NCBI RefSeq assembly: GCF_050496545.1
Contig: NZ_JBNVZV010000019.1
Location: 1 to 64,000, forward strand
Length of the DNA: 64,000 bases
Source of the DNA: Phycicoccus avicenniae_A
Lineage (GTDB): Bacteria > Actinomycetota > Actinomycetes > Actinomycetales > Dermatophilaceae
Direction: 5' to 3'
The notes under the pieces were generated by a model that did not search any database, was not told the origin of the DNA, and saw nothing but the letters and a program-made list of their open reading frames with translations. The position numbers and the translations under genes were made by a program. Positions 1 through 8,657 of the stretch are shown piece after piece. The number at the start of each line of letters is the position of its first letter. The first letter of the stretch is position 1.

Positions 1-44
<44 letters not shown>

Positions 45-156
45 CGCGTTCGGGACCACTCGGCGTGCGGTGACGCGGGCGCAACCTGCGCGTAATAGGC
101 TGGACGTCAACCCCCACGACGCCCCCAGACGAGCCGACGAAAGAGGCGCATAGCCC

Positions 157-3100
157 GTGGCCGAGCAGTCCCCGTCCAGCGACCCCCTGACCGCCTTCGG
201 ACCCAACGAGTGGCTGGTCGACGAGCTGTTCGAGCAGTACACGCGGGACAAGAACAGCGTCGACAAGGCGTGGTGGAGCTTCTTCGAGGACTACGTGCCG
301 GGTGAGGGGCAGCACGCACCGTCGAGCTCCTCCGGCAACGGGTCGAGCAACGGCGGTTCCGCTCCCCCCGCCACCGAGAAGGCGGCCCAGCCGGAGACGC
401 CGGCCCCGAAGGCCCAGCCCGCGCCCAAGGAGCCCGCGCCCGAGACGAAGGCGGCCGCGCCGAAGACGCCCGAGGCCAAGAGCGAGCCGGCGCCCGCGAA
501 GCCGACCGAGGAGAAGGCGGCCGAGGCCAAGGCCGCCGCGCCCACCCCCCGCGAGCCCCAGGCCCCCAAGCAGTCCGGCCCCCTCGAGGAGTCCACCCGC
601 CAGCCGATCCGCGGCGCCGGCGCCCGCGTCGTGACGAACATGGAGGCCTCCCTCGAGGTCCCCACCGCCACCTCGGTGCGCGCCGTCCCCGCGAAGCTGC
701 TCGTGGACAACCGGATCGTCATCAACAACCACCTCGCGCGCAGCCGCGGCGGCAAGGTCAGCTTCACGCACGTCATCGGCTACGCCCTCGTCAAGGCCCT
801 CGCCGTGATGCCGGAGATGAACAACGGCTTCGGGCACGACGAGAAGGGCAAGCCGGTGCTCGTCACGCCGGCCCACGTCAACCTCGGCCTGGCCATCGAC
901 CTCGCCAAGCCCGACGGCACCCGCCAGCTGCTGGTGCCGTCGATCAAGGCCGCCGAGACGATGGACTTCGCGCACTTCTGGACCGCCTACGAGGACGTCG
1001 TCAAGAAGGCCCGCGGCGGCAAGCTGACCGTCGAGGACTTCCAGGGCACCTCGATCTCGCTCACCAACCCCGGCACCATCGGCACCGTGCACTCGGTGCC
1101 GCGCCTCATGGCCGGCCAGGGCGCGATCATCGGCGTCGGGGCGATGGAGTACCCCGCCGAGTGGCAGGGCGCCAGCGCCGAGACCCTCGACCGCAACGCC
1201 GTCAGCAAGATCCTCACGCTGACCAGCACCTACGACCACCGGATCATCCAGGGCGCCCAGTCCGGCGACTTCCTGCGCATCGTCCACGGCCTGCTCCTCG
1301 GCGAGCAGGGCTTCTACGACGAGATCTTCGAGAGCCTGCGCATCCCCTACGAGCCGATCCGCTGGGTGCAGGACGTCTCGGCCACGCACGACGAGGACAT
1401 CAACAAGGTCGCGCGCGTCCAGGAGCTCATCCACGCCTACCGCGTGCGCGGGCACCTCATGGCCGACACCGACCCGCTCGAGTACAAGCAGCGGCGCCAC
1501 CCGGACCTCGACATCACCAACCACGGCCTCACGCTGTGGGACCTCGACCGCTCCTTCGCGACCGGCGGGTTCGGCGGGCACCCGTTCCTCAAGCTGCGCA
1601 AGATCCTCGGCGTGCTGCGCGACTCCTACTGCCGCACCATCGGCGTCGAGTACATGCACATCCAGGACCCCGAGCAGCGCCGCTGGATCCAGGCCAAGAT
1701 CGAGGTCGGCTACGCGAAGACCACGCGCGAGGAGCAGCTGCGGATCCTGCGCCGCCTCAACGCCGCCGAGGCCTTCGAGACCTTCCTCCAGACCAAGTTC
1801 GTCGGGCAGAAGCGCTTCTCGCTCGAGGGCGGCGAGTCCGTCATCGCACTGATGGACCGCATCCTCTCCCGCGCCGCCGAGGACGAGCTCGACGAGGTCT
1901 GCATCGGCATGCCGCACCGCGGCCGGCTGAACGTGCTGGCCAACATCGCCGGCAAGTCCTACGGCCAGATCTTCCGCGAGTTCGAGGGCAAGCAGGACCC
2001 CAAGTCGGTCCAGGGCTCCGGTGACGTCAAGTACCACCTCGGCACCGAGGGCGAGTTCACCGCCGAGTCCGGCGCGACGACGAAGGTCTACCTCGCGGCC
2101 AACCCCTCGCACCTGGAAGCCGTCAACCCGGTGCTCGAGGGCATCGTGCGCGCCAAGCAGGACCGCCTCAACCTCGCCGGCGAGGACTTCACGGTCCTGC
2201 CCGTGCTGATGCACGGCGACGCCGCGTTCGCGGGGCAGGGCGTGGTCGCGGAGACGCTCAACCTCTCGCAGCTGCGCGGGTACCGCACCGGCGGAACCGT
2301 GCACGTCGTCATCAACAACCAGGTCGGGTTCACGACCTCCCCGAGCAGCTCGCGCTCCTCGACGTACTCCACCGACGTCGCGCGGATGATCCAGGCCCCG
2401 ATCTTCCACGTGAACGGCGACGACCCGGAGGCGTGCGTGCGCGTCGCCGAGCTCGCCTACGAGTTCCGCAAGGAGTTCCACAAGGACGTCGTCATCGACA
2501 TGGTCTGCTACCGCCGCCGCGGTCACAACGAGGGCGACGACCCCTCGATGACCCAGCCGCTGATGTACAACCTCATCGAGGCCAAGCGCAGCGTCCGCAA
2601 GCTGTACACCGAGGCGCTCATCGGTCGCGGTGACATCACCGTCGACGACGCCGAGGCCGCGCTGCGCGACTACCAGCAGCAGCTCGAGCGGGTCTTCGTC
2701 GAGACCAAGGCGGCGCTGAAGTCGGCCGAGTCCGACGCCGAGTCCGGCCGCCGCGACGGCGGCTCCGGGCTCGAGCCCCCGGCCGCGCAGGCGCCGTTCG
2801 CCGACCGCACCACGCACTCCGCCACCGACACCGCGATCAGCACCGAGACGCTGCACCACATCGGCGACGCCTTCGTGACCCCGCCGGACGGCTTCACGGT
2901 CCACCCCAAGCTGCGCCAGATGCTCGACAAGCGCGCGGCCAGCACCCGCGACGGCGGCGTCGACTGGGGCACCGCCGAGCTGCTCGCCTTCGGCTCCCTC
3001 CTCATCGAGGGCACGCCGGTGCGGCTCGCCGGGCAGGACAGCCGCCGCGGCACCTTCGTGCAGCGGCACGCGGTCCTCATCGACAAGCAGAACGCGTCCG

Positions 3101-3993
3101 AGTGGACCCCGCTGCTCTACCTCGGCCAGGGCCAGGCCAAGTTCTGGGTCTACGACAGCCTGCTCTCCGAGTTCGCGGCGATGGGCTTCGAGTACGGGTA
3201 CTCCGTCGAGCGCCCCGACGCCCTCGTGCTCTGGGAGGCGCAGTTCGGCGACTTCTTCAACGGAGCGCAGACGATCATCGACGAGTTCATCGTCGCCAGC
3301 GAGCAGAAGTGGGGCCAGCGCTCGTCGGTCGTCCTGCTCCTCCCCCACGGCTACGAGGGCCAGGGCCCGGACCACTCCTCGGCCCGCATCGAGCGCTTCC
3401 TCACGATGTGCGCCGAGGGCAACATGACCGTCGCCTACCCCTCGACGCCGGCGTCGTACTTCCACCTGCTGCGCCGGCAGGCCTACGCCCGTCCGCGCAA
3501 GCCGCTCATCGTCTTCACCCCGAAGTCGATGCTCCGCCTCAAGGCCGCGGCCAGCGCCGCCGAGGACTTCACCACCGGCACCTTCCGCCCGGTGCTCCCC
3601 GACCGCGCCGGCGCCACCGAGGGCACGGTCGACCGCGTCCTGATCGCTGCGGGCAAGGTCGTCTACGACCTCGAGGCCGAGCGCGAGAAGCGCAAGGACA
3701 CCTCGACCGCCATCCTCCGGCTCGAGCAGTACTACCCGCTGCCCGGTGCCGAGCTGGCCAAGGCCCTCTCGGACTACCCGGAGGCCGAGGTCGTGATCGT
3801 CCAGGACGAGCCGCAGAACCAGGGCGGCTGGCCGTTCCTGGCGCTCAACCTCCCCGAGTCGCTGGCCGCCCACGGCGAGGAGCGTCGCCTGCGCGTCGTC
3901 TCCCGGCCGCCGTCGGCCTCGCCGGCCGCCGGCTCCACCAAGCAGCACCAGGCGGAGCAGGCCGACCTCGTCGCCCGCGCCTTCGACAGGTGA
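157..3993 (+). CDS. kgd: Multifunctional 2-oxoglutarate metabolism enzyme (2-oxoglutarate decarboxylase/dehydrogenase E1 with fused E2-type acyltransferase domain)
   Basis: Cytosolic TCA-cycle enzyme of 1278 aa, the actinobacterial Kgd/OdhA type, in which an E2-like succinyltransferase domain is fused to the ThDP-dependent E1. The N-terminus carries the E1o docking segment (DPLTAFGPNEWLVDELF). Residues about 45-145 are an Ala/Pro/Lys/Glu-rich low-complexity linker. The E2-like catalytic domain follows, with the YDHRIIQG motif (His about 361), then the E1 domain with the ThDP motif around GDAAFAGQGVVAETLNLS (about 688-705), ending in a transketolase-like C-terminal part. The start is GTG, preceded by AAAGAGG. 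The lipoyl domain is absent, as is normal for this family, which uses the E2 of pyruvate dehydrogenase. The protein is slightly longer than mycobacterial Kgd because of the linker. Confidence 0.97.
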   Translation: MAEQSPSSDPLTAFGPNEWLVDELFEQYTRDKNSVDKAWWSFFEDYVPGEGQHAPSSSSGNGSSNGGSAPPATEKAAQPETPAPKAQPAPKEPAPETKAAAPKTPEAKSEPAPAKPTEEKAAEAKAAAPTPREPQAPKQSGPLEESTRQPIRGAGARVVTNMEASLEVPTATSVRAVPAKLLVDNRIVINNHLARSRGGKVSFTHVIGYALVKALAVMPEMNNGFGHDEKGKPVLVTPAHVNLGLAIDLAKPDGTRQLLVPSIKAAETMDFAHFWTAYEDVVKKARGGKLTVEDFQGTSISLTNPGTIGTVHSVPRLMAGQGAIIGVGAMEYPAEWQGASAETLDRNAVSKILTLTSTYDHRIIQGAQSGDFLRIVHGLLLGEQGFYDEIFESLRIPYEPIRWVQDVSATHDEDINKVARVQELIHAYRVRGHLMADTDPLEYKQRRHPDLDITNHGLTLWDLDRSFATGGFGGHPFLKLRKILGVLRDSYCRTIGVEYMHIQDPEQRRWIQAKIEVGYAKTTREEQLRILRRLNAAEAFETFLQTKFVGQKRFSLEGGESVIALMDRILSRAAEDELDEVCIGMPHRGRLNVLANIAGKSYGQIFREFEGKQDPKSVQGSGDVKYHLGTEGEFTAESGATTKVYLAANPSHLEAVNPVLEGIVRAKQDRLNLAGEDFTVLPVLMHGDAAFAGQGVVAETLNLSQLRGYRTGGTVHVVINNQVGFTTSPSSSRSSTYSTDVARMIQAPIFHVNGDDPEACVRVAELAYEFRKEFHKDVVIDMVCYRRRGHNEGDDPSMTQPLMYNLIEAKRSVRKLYTEALIGRGDITVDDAEAALRDYQQQLERVFVETKAALKSAESDAESGRRDGGSGLEPPAAQAPFADRTTHSATDTAISTETLHHIGDAFVTPPDGFTVHPKLRQMLDKRAASTRDGGVDWGTAELLAFGSLLIEGTPVRLAGQDSRRGTFVQRHAVLIDKQNASEWTPLLYLGQGQAKFWVYDSLLSEFAAMGFEYGYSVERPDALVLWEAQFGDFFNGAQTIIDEFIVASEQKWGQRSSVVLLLPHGYEGQGPDHSSARIERFLTMCAEGNMTVAYPSTPASYFHLLRRQAYARPRKPLIVFTPKSMLRLKAAASAAEDFTTGTFRPVLPDRAGATEGTVDRVLIAAGKVVYDLEAEREKRKDTSTAILRLEQYYPLPGAELAKALSDYPEAEVVIVQDEPQNQGGWPFLALNLPESLAAHGEERRLRVVSRPPSASPAAGSTKQHQAEQADLVARAFDR

Positions 3994-4007
3994 GGCGGGG
4001 CCGCCGG

Positions 4008-4013
4008 TAGGCT
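4008..4013 (+). promoter_or_regulatory. -10 hexamer of a leaderless-type promoter for the DUF6104 gene
   Basis: TAGGCT followed by 6 nt and then the GTG start at 4020. The expected transcription start coincides with the start codon. The gene has no Shine-Dalgarno sequence. Confidence 0.45.
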
Positions 4014-4019
4014 CGCGGC

Positions 4020-4196
4020 GTGTACTTCACCGACCGCGGGATCGAGGAGCTCCAGGCGCGGCGGGGGGACGAGGAGGTCACCCTCGACTGGCTCGCCGAG
4101 CAGCTGAGGACGTTCGTCGACCTCAACCCGGAGTTCGAGGTACCCGTGGAGCGGCTGGCCACCTGGCTGGCGCGCCTGGACGACGAGGACGAGTGA
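4020..4196 (+). CDS. DUF6104 family small protein
   Basis: A 58-aa protein starting MYFTDRGIEELQARRGDEEV and ending in LARLDDEDE, which I recognise as the actinobacterial DUF6104 family; the function is unknown. It is acidic and soluble, with no signal peptide. The GTG start sits 26 nt after the kgd stop and just after a TAGGCT -10-like element, so it can have its own transcript. Its GAGTGA end overlaps the possible GTG start of the SGNH hydrolase gene. Confidence 0.85.
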   Translation: MYFTDRGIEELQARRGDEEVTLDWLAEQLRTFVDLNPEFEVPVERLATWLARLDDEDE

Positions 4197-4204
4197 GGGA
4201 GGCC

Positions 4205-4879
4205 ATGGCCGACGAGCAGACCGGGGACGACACGACGTCCTCGATCGAGTTCCGCCCCAGCGCGGAGGCGGTCGTCGTCCCCGACGGCCCGCGCGACCTC
4301 GCGCTCGTCTTCCTCGGGGCCTCGCTGGTCGCCGGCGTCGGCGACCCCAAGGGCCAGGGCTGGGTGACGCGCGTCGTCGGCCGCACGCACCACCCCGAGG
4401 TCACCGTCACCGCCTACAACCTCGGCGTGCGCGGTGACACCTCCGCCGAGCTGCTCGAGCGCTGGGCCTCCGAGGTCCCGCGCCGCTGGGCCGGGCGCAC
4501 CGAGCGCCGGCTGGTCATCTCCTGCGGCGGCAACGACATCGCCCGGGGGGTCACCCTCGCGCGGCACCGTCTCAACCTCGCCAACCTCCTCGACGACGCC
4601 GCCAGCCAGGGTGTCGCCACCTTCGTCGTCAGCCCCCCGCCGTCGGACGACGACGAGATGAACGCCCGGCTCGAGGTGCTCGTCGACGCCCAGGCCGACG
4701 TCTGCGCCCGCCGCGGCGTCCCCTTCGTCGACTGCTACGCCCCGCTGCTCGGCCACGACCAGTGGCGCACCGACCTCGCCGCGTCGGGTGTGCGGAACCA
4801 CCCGGGGCAGGCCGGCTACGGGCTCATCGCCTGGCTGGTGCTGCACAACGGGTGGACCGAGTGGCTCCAGATCGGTTGA
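4205..4879 (+). CDS. SGNH/GDSL hydrolase family protein
   Basis: Predicted esterase or lipase-type hydrolase of about 224 aa with the SGNH blocks in order: block I around FLGASLVAGVGD (catalytic Ser in the GAS position), block III CGGNDIARG (oxyanion Asn), and block V D..GVRNHPGQAGYG near the C-terminus (catalytic Asp/His). There is no signal peptide, so it probably acts in the cytosol. The substrate cannot be deduced. An in-frame GTG at 4193, overlapping the previous stop, is an alternative start; ATG 4205 is preceded closely by GGGAGG. It is probably co-transcribed with the DUF6104 gene. Confidence 0.85.
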   Translation: MADEQTGDDTTSSIEFRPSAEAVVVPDGPRDLALVFLGASLVAGVGDPKGQGWVTRVVGRTHHPEVTVTAYNLGVRGDTSAELLERWASEVPRRWAGRTERRLVISCGGNDIARGVTLARHRLNLANLLDDAASQGVATFVVSPPPSDDDEMNARLEVLVDAQADVCARRGVPFVDCYAPLLGHDQWRTDLAASGVRNHPGQAGYGLIAWLVLHNGWTEWLQIG

Positions 4880-4902
4880 GCGACAGCCCGGTTCGTTCCC
4901 TG

Positions 4903-5769
4903 ATGGATGCCGGGCCGGTCGTCCTCGACGGCGGGCTGTCCACGGCCCTCGAGGAGCGCGGGCACGACCTGTCGACCTCGTTGTGGTCTGCACGCCTCGT
5001 CCGCGAGCAGCCGGAGGAGGTGGTGGCCGCCCACCGCGCGTTCGTCGACGCCGGGGCGCAGGTGGTCATCTCCGCGTCGTACCAGATGTCGCACGCCGGC
5101 TACCTCGCCGCGGGACGCACCGAGACGAACTGCGACACCGACCTCGCGGCCTCCGTCCGGCTCGCGCGCGAGGCGGCCGGTGGACGGGCGCTCGTGGCGG
5201 CCTCGGTCGGGCCGTACGGCGCGCACCGCGCCGACGGCTCGGAGTACACCGGGTACCCGGAGGTCGAGCGGGCCGCTCTGCGGGAGTTCCACGCCCGGCG
5301 CCTCGAGCCGCTGCTGGCCGCGGGCCCCGACCTCGTCGCCTGCGAGACCCTGCCCGAGCTCGCGGAGGGCGAGGTCCTCGTCGAGCTGCTCGCCGAGATG
5401 GCTCCCGGTGTGCCGCACTGGCTCTCGTTCACCGCCGGTCCGGGTGGCCGGCTCGCCGGGGGTGCCCCCTTCGCCGAGGCCGTAACCATCGGTGGTGCCG
5501 ACTGCATCGCGACCGGGCTGAACTGCACCGCCCCGACCCTCGTCGACGAGCTCCTCGAGTCGGCCCCCGGGCCCGGGCCCTTCGTCGTGTACCCCAACAG
5601 CGGGGCGGCCTACGACCCGGAGGGCAAGACGTGGACCGACGCCGGCACTCCGGTGTTCTCGGAGGGCGCCGTGCGTGGCTGGGTCGAGCGCGGGGCACGG
5701 CTGGTCGGTGGGTGCTGCGGCACCTCGGCGGCGGGGGTCGCGGCGGTGGCGGCGGCTCTCAGACCGTGA
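4903..5769 (+). CDS. mmuM: Homocysteine S-methyltransferase
   Basis: A 288-aa Zn-dependent methyltransferase that transfers a methyl group to homocysteine to form methionine (S-methylmethionine is the usual donor for MmuM). The N-terminus shows VVLDGGLSTALEERG. The zinc thiols are the Cys in ATGLNC and the pair in VGGCCGT near the C-terminus, as expected for the family. The start is ATG 4903, 23 nt after the SGNH gene. An in-frame TTG at 4876 is a weaker alternative. The 3' end overlaps the convergent oxidoreductase gene by 11 nt. Confidence 0.92.
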   Translation: MDAGPVVLDGGLSTALEERGHDLSTSLWSARLVREQPEEVVAAHRAFVDAGAQVVISASYQMSHAGYLAAGRTETNCDTDLAASVRLAREAAGGRALVAASVGPYGAHRADGSEYTGYPEVERAALREFHARRLEPLLAAGPDLVACETLPELAEGEVLVELLAEMAPGVPHWLSFTAGPGGRLAGGAPFAEAVTIGGADCIATGLNCTAPTLVDELLESAPGPGPFVVYPNSGAAYDPEGKTWTDAGTPVFSEGAVRGWVERGARLVGGCCGTSAAGVAAVAAALRP

Positions 5770-6727
5770 AGACGACCTTGCCGGTGACCTGACCCTCGAC
5801 CATCCGGGCGAACCCGTCGCGGGCGTCGGCCAGCGGCATCGTGGAGTCGACGAGGGGCTCGATGCCGCGGTCGACGACGAAGCGGGCGAGCCGCTCGAGC
5901 TCGTCGCGGCTGCCCATCGTGGAGCCGACGACGCGCAGCTGCTTGAAGAAGATCTTGGTCAGCTCGGCCTTGGCCGGGGCGTCGCCCGAGGTGGCGCCGG
6001 AGATGACGACCGTCCCGCCCGGGCGCAGGCTGTTGATGCTGTGCGACCAGGTGGCGGCGCCGACCGTCTCCAGGACGGCGTCGACACGCTCGGGCAGGCG
6101 CTCGCCCGACCCGAACGCGCGGTCGGCGCCGAGTGCGACGGCGGCCTCGCCCTTGGCCTCGTCACGGCTGGTCACCCAGACCCGCAGGCCCGCCGCCGAC
6201 CCGAGCTGGACGGCAGCCGTGGCCACGCCGCCGGCGGCGCCCTGGACGAGGACGGTGGCGCCGGGCTGCACGCCGGCGTTCGTGAAGAGCATCCGGTAGG
6301 CGGTCAGCCAGGCGGTGGGCAGGCAGGCGGCGTGCTCCCACGACAGCTCGGCCGGCTTGGGGACGAGGTTCTGCCGAGGCACGGCGACGACCTCGGCGAG
6401 CGTGCCGTCGTGGACCTCGGACAGCAGGCTGCGCCGCGGGTCGAGGGTCTCGTCACCGGTCCACCCCGGCGAGGCGATGACCGAGTGGACCAGCACCTCG
6501 TCACCGTCCTCGGTCACGCCGGCGCCGTCGCAGCCGAGCACCATGGGCAGGCGGTCGGCGGGGAGCCCGACGCCCCGCAGCGACCAGACGTCGTGGTGGT
6601 TGAGCGCCGCGGTGCGCAGGCGGACCGTCGTCCAGCCGTCGGGCGCGACCGGGTCGGGGCGCTCGGCGACCTCGAGACCGCTCAGCGGGTCGTCGGCGGA
6701 CTGGGACTTCGCGAAGGCGGCGAGCAT
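5759..6727 (-). CDS. Zinc-binding alcohol dehydrogenase / quinone oxidoreductase family (MDR)
   Basis: A 322-aa medium-chain dehydrogenase/reductase. A GroES-like N-terminal domain (LNHHDVWSLRG, MVLGCDGAGV) is followed by a Rossmann domain with GAAGGVATAAVQLGSAAG for NAD(P) binding. The structural Zn cysteines of classical alcohol dehydrogenases are missing, which points to the quinone-oxidoreductase/enoyl-reductase branch; the substrate is unknown. A TAGGGT hexamer six bases before ATG 6727 suggests a leaderless transcript. It is monocistronic and converges on mmuM. Confidence 0.88.
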   Translation of the reverse strand: MLAAFAKSQSADDPLSGLEVAERPDPVAPDGWTTVRLRTAALNHHDVWSLRGVGLPADRLPMVLGCDGAGVTEDGDEVLVHSVIASPGWTGDETLDPRRSLLSEVHDGTLAEVVAVPRQNLVPKPAELSWEHAACLPTAWLTAYRMLFTNAGVQPGATVLVQGAAGGVATAAVQLGSAAGLRVWVTSRDEAKGEAAVALGADRAFGSGERLPERVDAVLETVGAATWSHSINSLRPGGTVVISGATSGDAPAKAELTKIFFKQLRVVGSTMGSRDELERLARFVVDRGIEPLVDSTMPLADARDGFARMVEGQVTGKVVFTV

Positions 6728-6733
6728 CCCCCG

Positions 6734-6739
6734 ACCCTA
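6734..6739 (-). promoter_or_regulatory. -10 hexamer, leaderless-type, for the MDR oxidoreductase
   Basis: Minus-strand TAGGGT followed by 6 nt and the ATG at 6727. Confidence 0.4.
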
Positions 6740-7597
6740 ACCGGCGTGCTCCTCGAAGAGGACGGGCGCGGCACGGTGCAGTGCGTCACGCCAGTGCGGC
6801 AACGGCTCGATGCCCGCCGCCGCCCACATCCCGTGGTCCAGGACGCTGTAGGCGGGCCGCGGCGCGGGCGCCGGGTAGTCGGAGGTCGCGATGGGCGACA
6901 CGCGGGCGGGGTCCATCCCCAGCTCCTCGAGGACCGCCTGCGCCAGGCCGTGCCACGAGGTCTCGCCGGCGTTCGTGCCGTGCCAGATCCCGTGCGGCGC
7001 ACCCGCGTCGACGATGCGGACGATGCCCTCGGCGAGGTCGACCGTCCACGTCGGCTGGCCGACCTGGTCGGCGACGAACCCGAAGGTGTCGCGCTCGCGG
7101 GCGAGGCGGGCGACGGTGGAGGGGATGCTCTTCCCGTGCACCCCGTAGAGCCACGCGGTGCGGACCACCCAGGTGCGGGGACACTCGGCGCGCACGGCCC
7201 ACTCACCGGCCGCCTTGGTCCGCCCGTAGGCGGAGGCCGGCGCGACGACGGAGTCGGCGGGCCACGGCGTGCTCCCCTCCCCCGCGACGACGTAGTCCGT
7301 GGAGACGTGCACGAGCGACCCCTCACCGGCCGCCACCGCCCGGGCGAGGTTCGCGGCCCCGACGGCGTTGACGGCGAAGGCCGTCGCCTCGTCGGTCTCG
7401 GCCGCGTCGACGGCCGTGTACGCGGCGCAGTTGACGACGACGTCGGAGCCCGCGACGGCGTCCGCGCACGACGCGGGGTCGAGGACGTCGATCGCGGGCA
7501 GGTCCAGGCCCTCGACCTCGTGCCCGTGGGCGCGCAGCACCTCGACGAGGTCGGTGCCGAGCATCCCGGCGGCGCCGACGACCAGCCAGCGCGCCAT
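6737..7597 (-). CDS. rfbD: dTDP-4-dehydrorhamnose reductase
   Basis: Last step of dTDP-L-rhamnose synthesis: NAD(P)H reduction of dTDP-4-dehydro-L-rhamnose. It has 286 aa with an N-terminal Rossmann motif VVGAAGMLG, an extended-SDR STDYVV segment and a YGRTKAAGE catalytic Tyr/Lys motif (YxxxK), then a WHGTNAGETSWHG region typical of RmlD. The ATG at 7597 overlaps the rfbB stop by one base (TGATG), so translation is probably coupled. Rhamnose would feed cell-wall linker or surface polysaccharide synthesis; the glycosyltransferases are not in this window. Confidence 0.95.
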   Translation of the reverse strand: MARWLVVGAAGMLGTDLVEVLRAHGHEVEGLDLPAIDVLDPASCADAVAGSDVVVNCAAYTAVDAAETDEATAFAVNAVGAANLARAVAAGEGSLVHVSTDYVVAGEGSTPWPADSVVAPASAYGRTKAAGEWAVRAECPRTWVVRTAWLYGVHGKSIPSTVARLARERDTFGFVADQVGQPTWTVDLAEGIVRIVDAGAPHGIWHGTNAGETSWHGLAQAVLEELGMDPARVSPIATSDYPAPAPRPAYSVLDHGMWAAAGIEPLPHWRDALHRAAPVLFEEHAG

Positions 7598-8604
7598 CAG
7601 CGGCTCAGGACCTGTTGCGTGCGGGCGTACTTCGCCTCGGTGGCGTCCTTCTGCGGACGCCACCACGCCTCGTTGTCGCGGTACCACTCGATGGTCGCGG
7701 CGAGGCCGTCGCGGAAGGTGTCGTAGCGCGGCGTCCAGCCGAGCTCCTGGCGCAGCTTGCCGGCCTCGATGGCGTAGCGGCGGTCGTGGCCGGCGCGGTC
7801 GGTGACGTGGTCGTAGTCGTCGGGGTCGCGCCCCATCAGCTCGAGGACCATCCGCACGACGTCGCGGTTGTTCACCTCGCCGTCAGCACCGATGAGGTAG
7901 GTCTCCCCCGCCGCGCCCTTCTCGACGATGGTCCAGACGGCGTCGTTGTGGTCGTCGACGTGGATCCAGTCGCGGACGTTCAGGCCGTCGCCGTAGAGCT
8001 TGGGTCGCACGCCGTCGATGAGGTTGGTGATCTGGCGCGGGATGAACTTCTCGACGTGCTGGCGCGGGCCGTAGTTGTTCGAGCAGTTCGAGATCGTGGC
8101 CCGCAGGCCGAAGGAGCGCACCCAGGCCCGGACGAGGTGGTCCGAGCCCGCCTTGCTCGCGGAGTAGGGCGAGCTCGGGGTGTAGGGGGTGTCCTCGGTG
8201 AACTTCTTCGGGTCGTCCAGCTCGAGGTCGCCGTAGACCTCGTCGGTGGAGACGTGGTGGTAGCGCACGTCGTGCCGGCGCGCGGCCTCGAGGAGGGTGA
8301 AGGTGCCGACGATGTTCGTGCGGATGAAGGGGCTCGGGTCGGCGAGGGAGTTGTCGTTGTGCGACTCGGCGGCGAAGTGGACGACGACGTCGGCGGCGGC
8401 GACGAGGGGCTCGACGACCGACTCGTCGGCGACGTCGCCCTCGACGAACTCCACCCGGTCGCGCACGCCGTCGAGCGAGGACAGCGACCCGGCGTAGGTC
8501 AGGGCGTCGAGGACGGTCACCTCCGTCCCGGGACGCGTGGCGAGCGTGCGGTGCACGAAGTTGCTGCCGATGAAGCCGGCTCCTCCGGTGACGAGAACCT
8601 TCAT
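7597..8604 (-). CDS. rfbB: dTDP-glucose 4,6-dehydratase
   Basis: Second step of dTDP-rhamnose synthesis: NAD-dependent 4,6-dehydration of dTDP-glucose. A 335-aa extended SDR with the GGAGFIGSNFV nucleotide-binding motif, the HVSTDEVYGDL segment carrying the Asp-Glu catalytic pair, and YSASKAGSDHLVRAW with YxxxK. It is first in the rfbB-rfbD operon, divergent from rfbA-rfbC across a 53-bp gap. A TAGCCT element 7 nt before ATG 8604 suggests a leaderless message. Confidence 0.96.
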   Translation of the reverse strand: MKVLVTGGAGFIGSNFVHRTLATRPGTEVTVLDALTYAGSLSSLDGVRDRVEFVEGDVADESVVEPLVAAADVVVHFAAESHNDNSLADPSPFIRTNIVGTFTLLEAARRHDVRYHHVSTDEVYGDLELDDPKKFTEDTPYTPSSPYSASKAGSDHLVRAWVRSFGLRATISNCSNNYGPRQHVEKFIPRQITNLIDGVRPKLYGDGLNVRDWIHVDDHNDAVWTIVEKGAAGETYLIGADGEVNNRDVVRMVLELMGRDPDDYDHVTDRAGHDRRYAIEAGKLRQELGWTPRYDTFRDGLAATIEWYRDNEAWWRPQKDATEAKYARTQQVLSR

Positions 8605-8611
8605 GCGCGCA

Positions 8612-8617
8612 AGGCTA
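8612..8617 (-). promoter_or_regulatory. -10 hexamer, leaderless-type, for rfbB
   Basis: Minus-strand TAGCCT followed by 7 nt and ATG 8604. It lies inside the 53-bp divergent intergenic region shared with rfbA. Confidence 0.45.
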
Positions 8618-8643
8618 CTGTGCGCCCCGGAAGGCCCGACCGA

Positions 8644-8649
8644 TACGCT
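8644..8649 (+). promoter_or_regulatory. -10 hexamer, leaderless-type, for rfbA
   Basis: TACGCT followed by 8 nt and ATG 8658. No Shine-Dalgarno sequence precedes the start, so a leaderless transcript is likely. Confidence 0.4.
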
Positions 8650-8657
8650 CGGGCCCC

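Noticed and set aside
5675..7726. 683-codon open frame on the plus strand opposite the oxidoreductase, rfbD and the end of rfbB
   Set aside because: Repetitive Arg/Gly/Asp-rich translation with no domain, no start signal, and complete overlap with well-recognised minus-strand genes. Such antisense frames are expected at this GC content.
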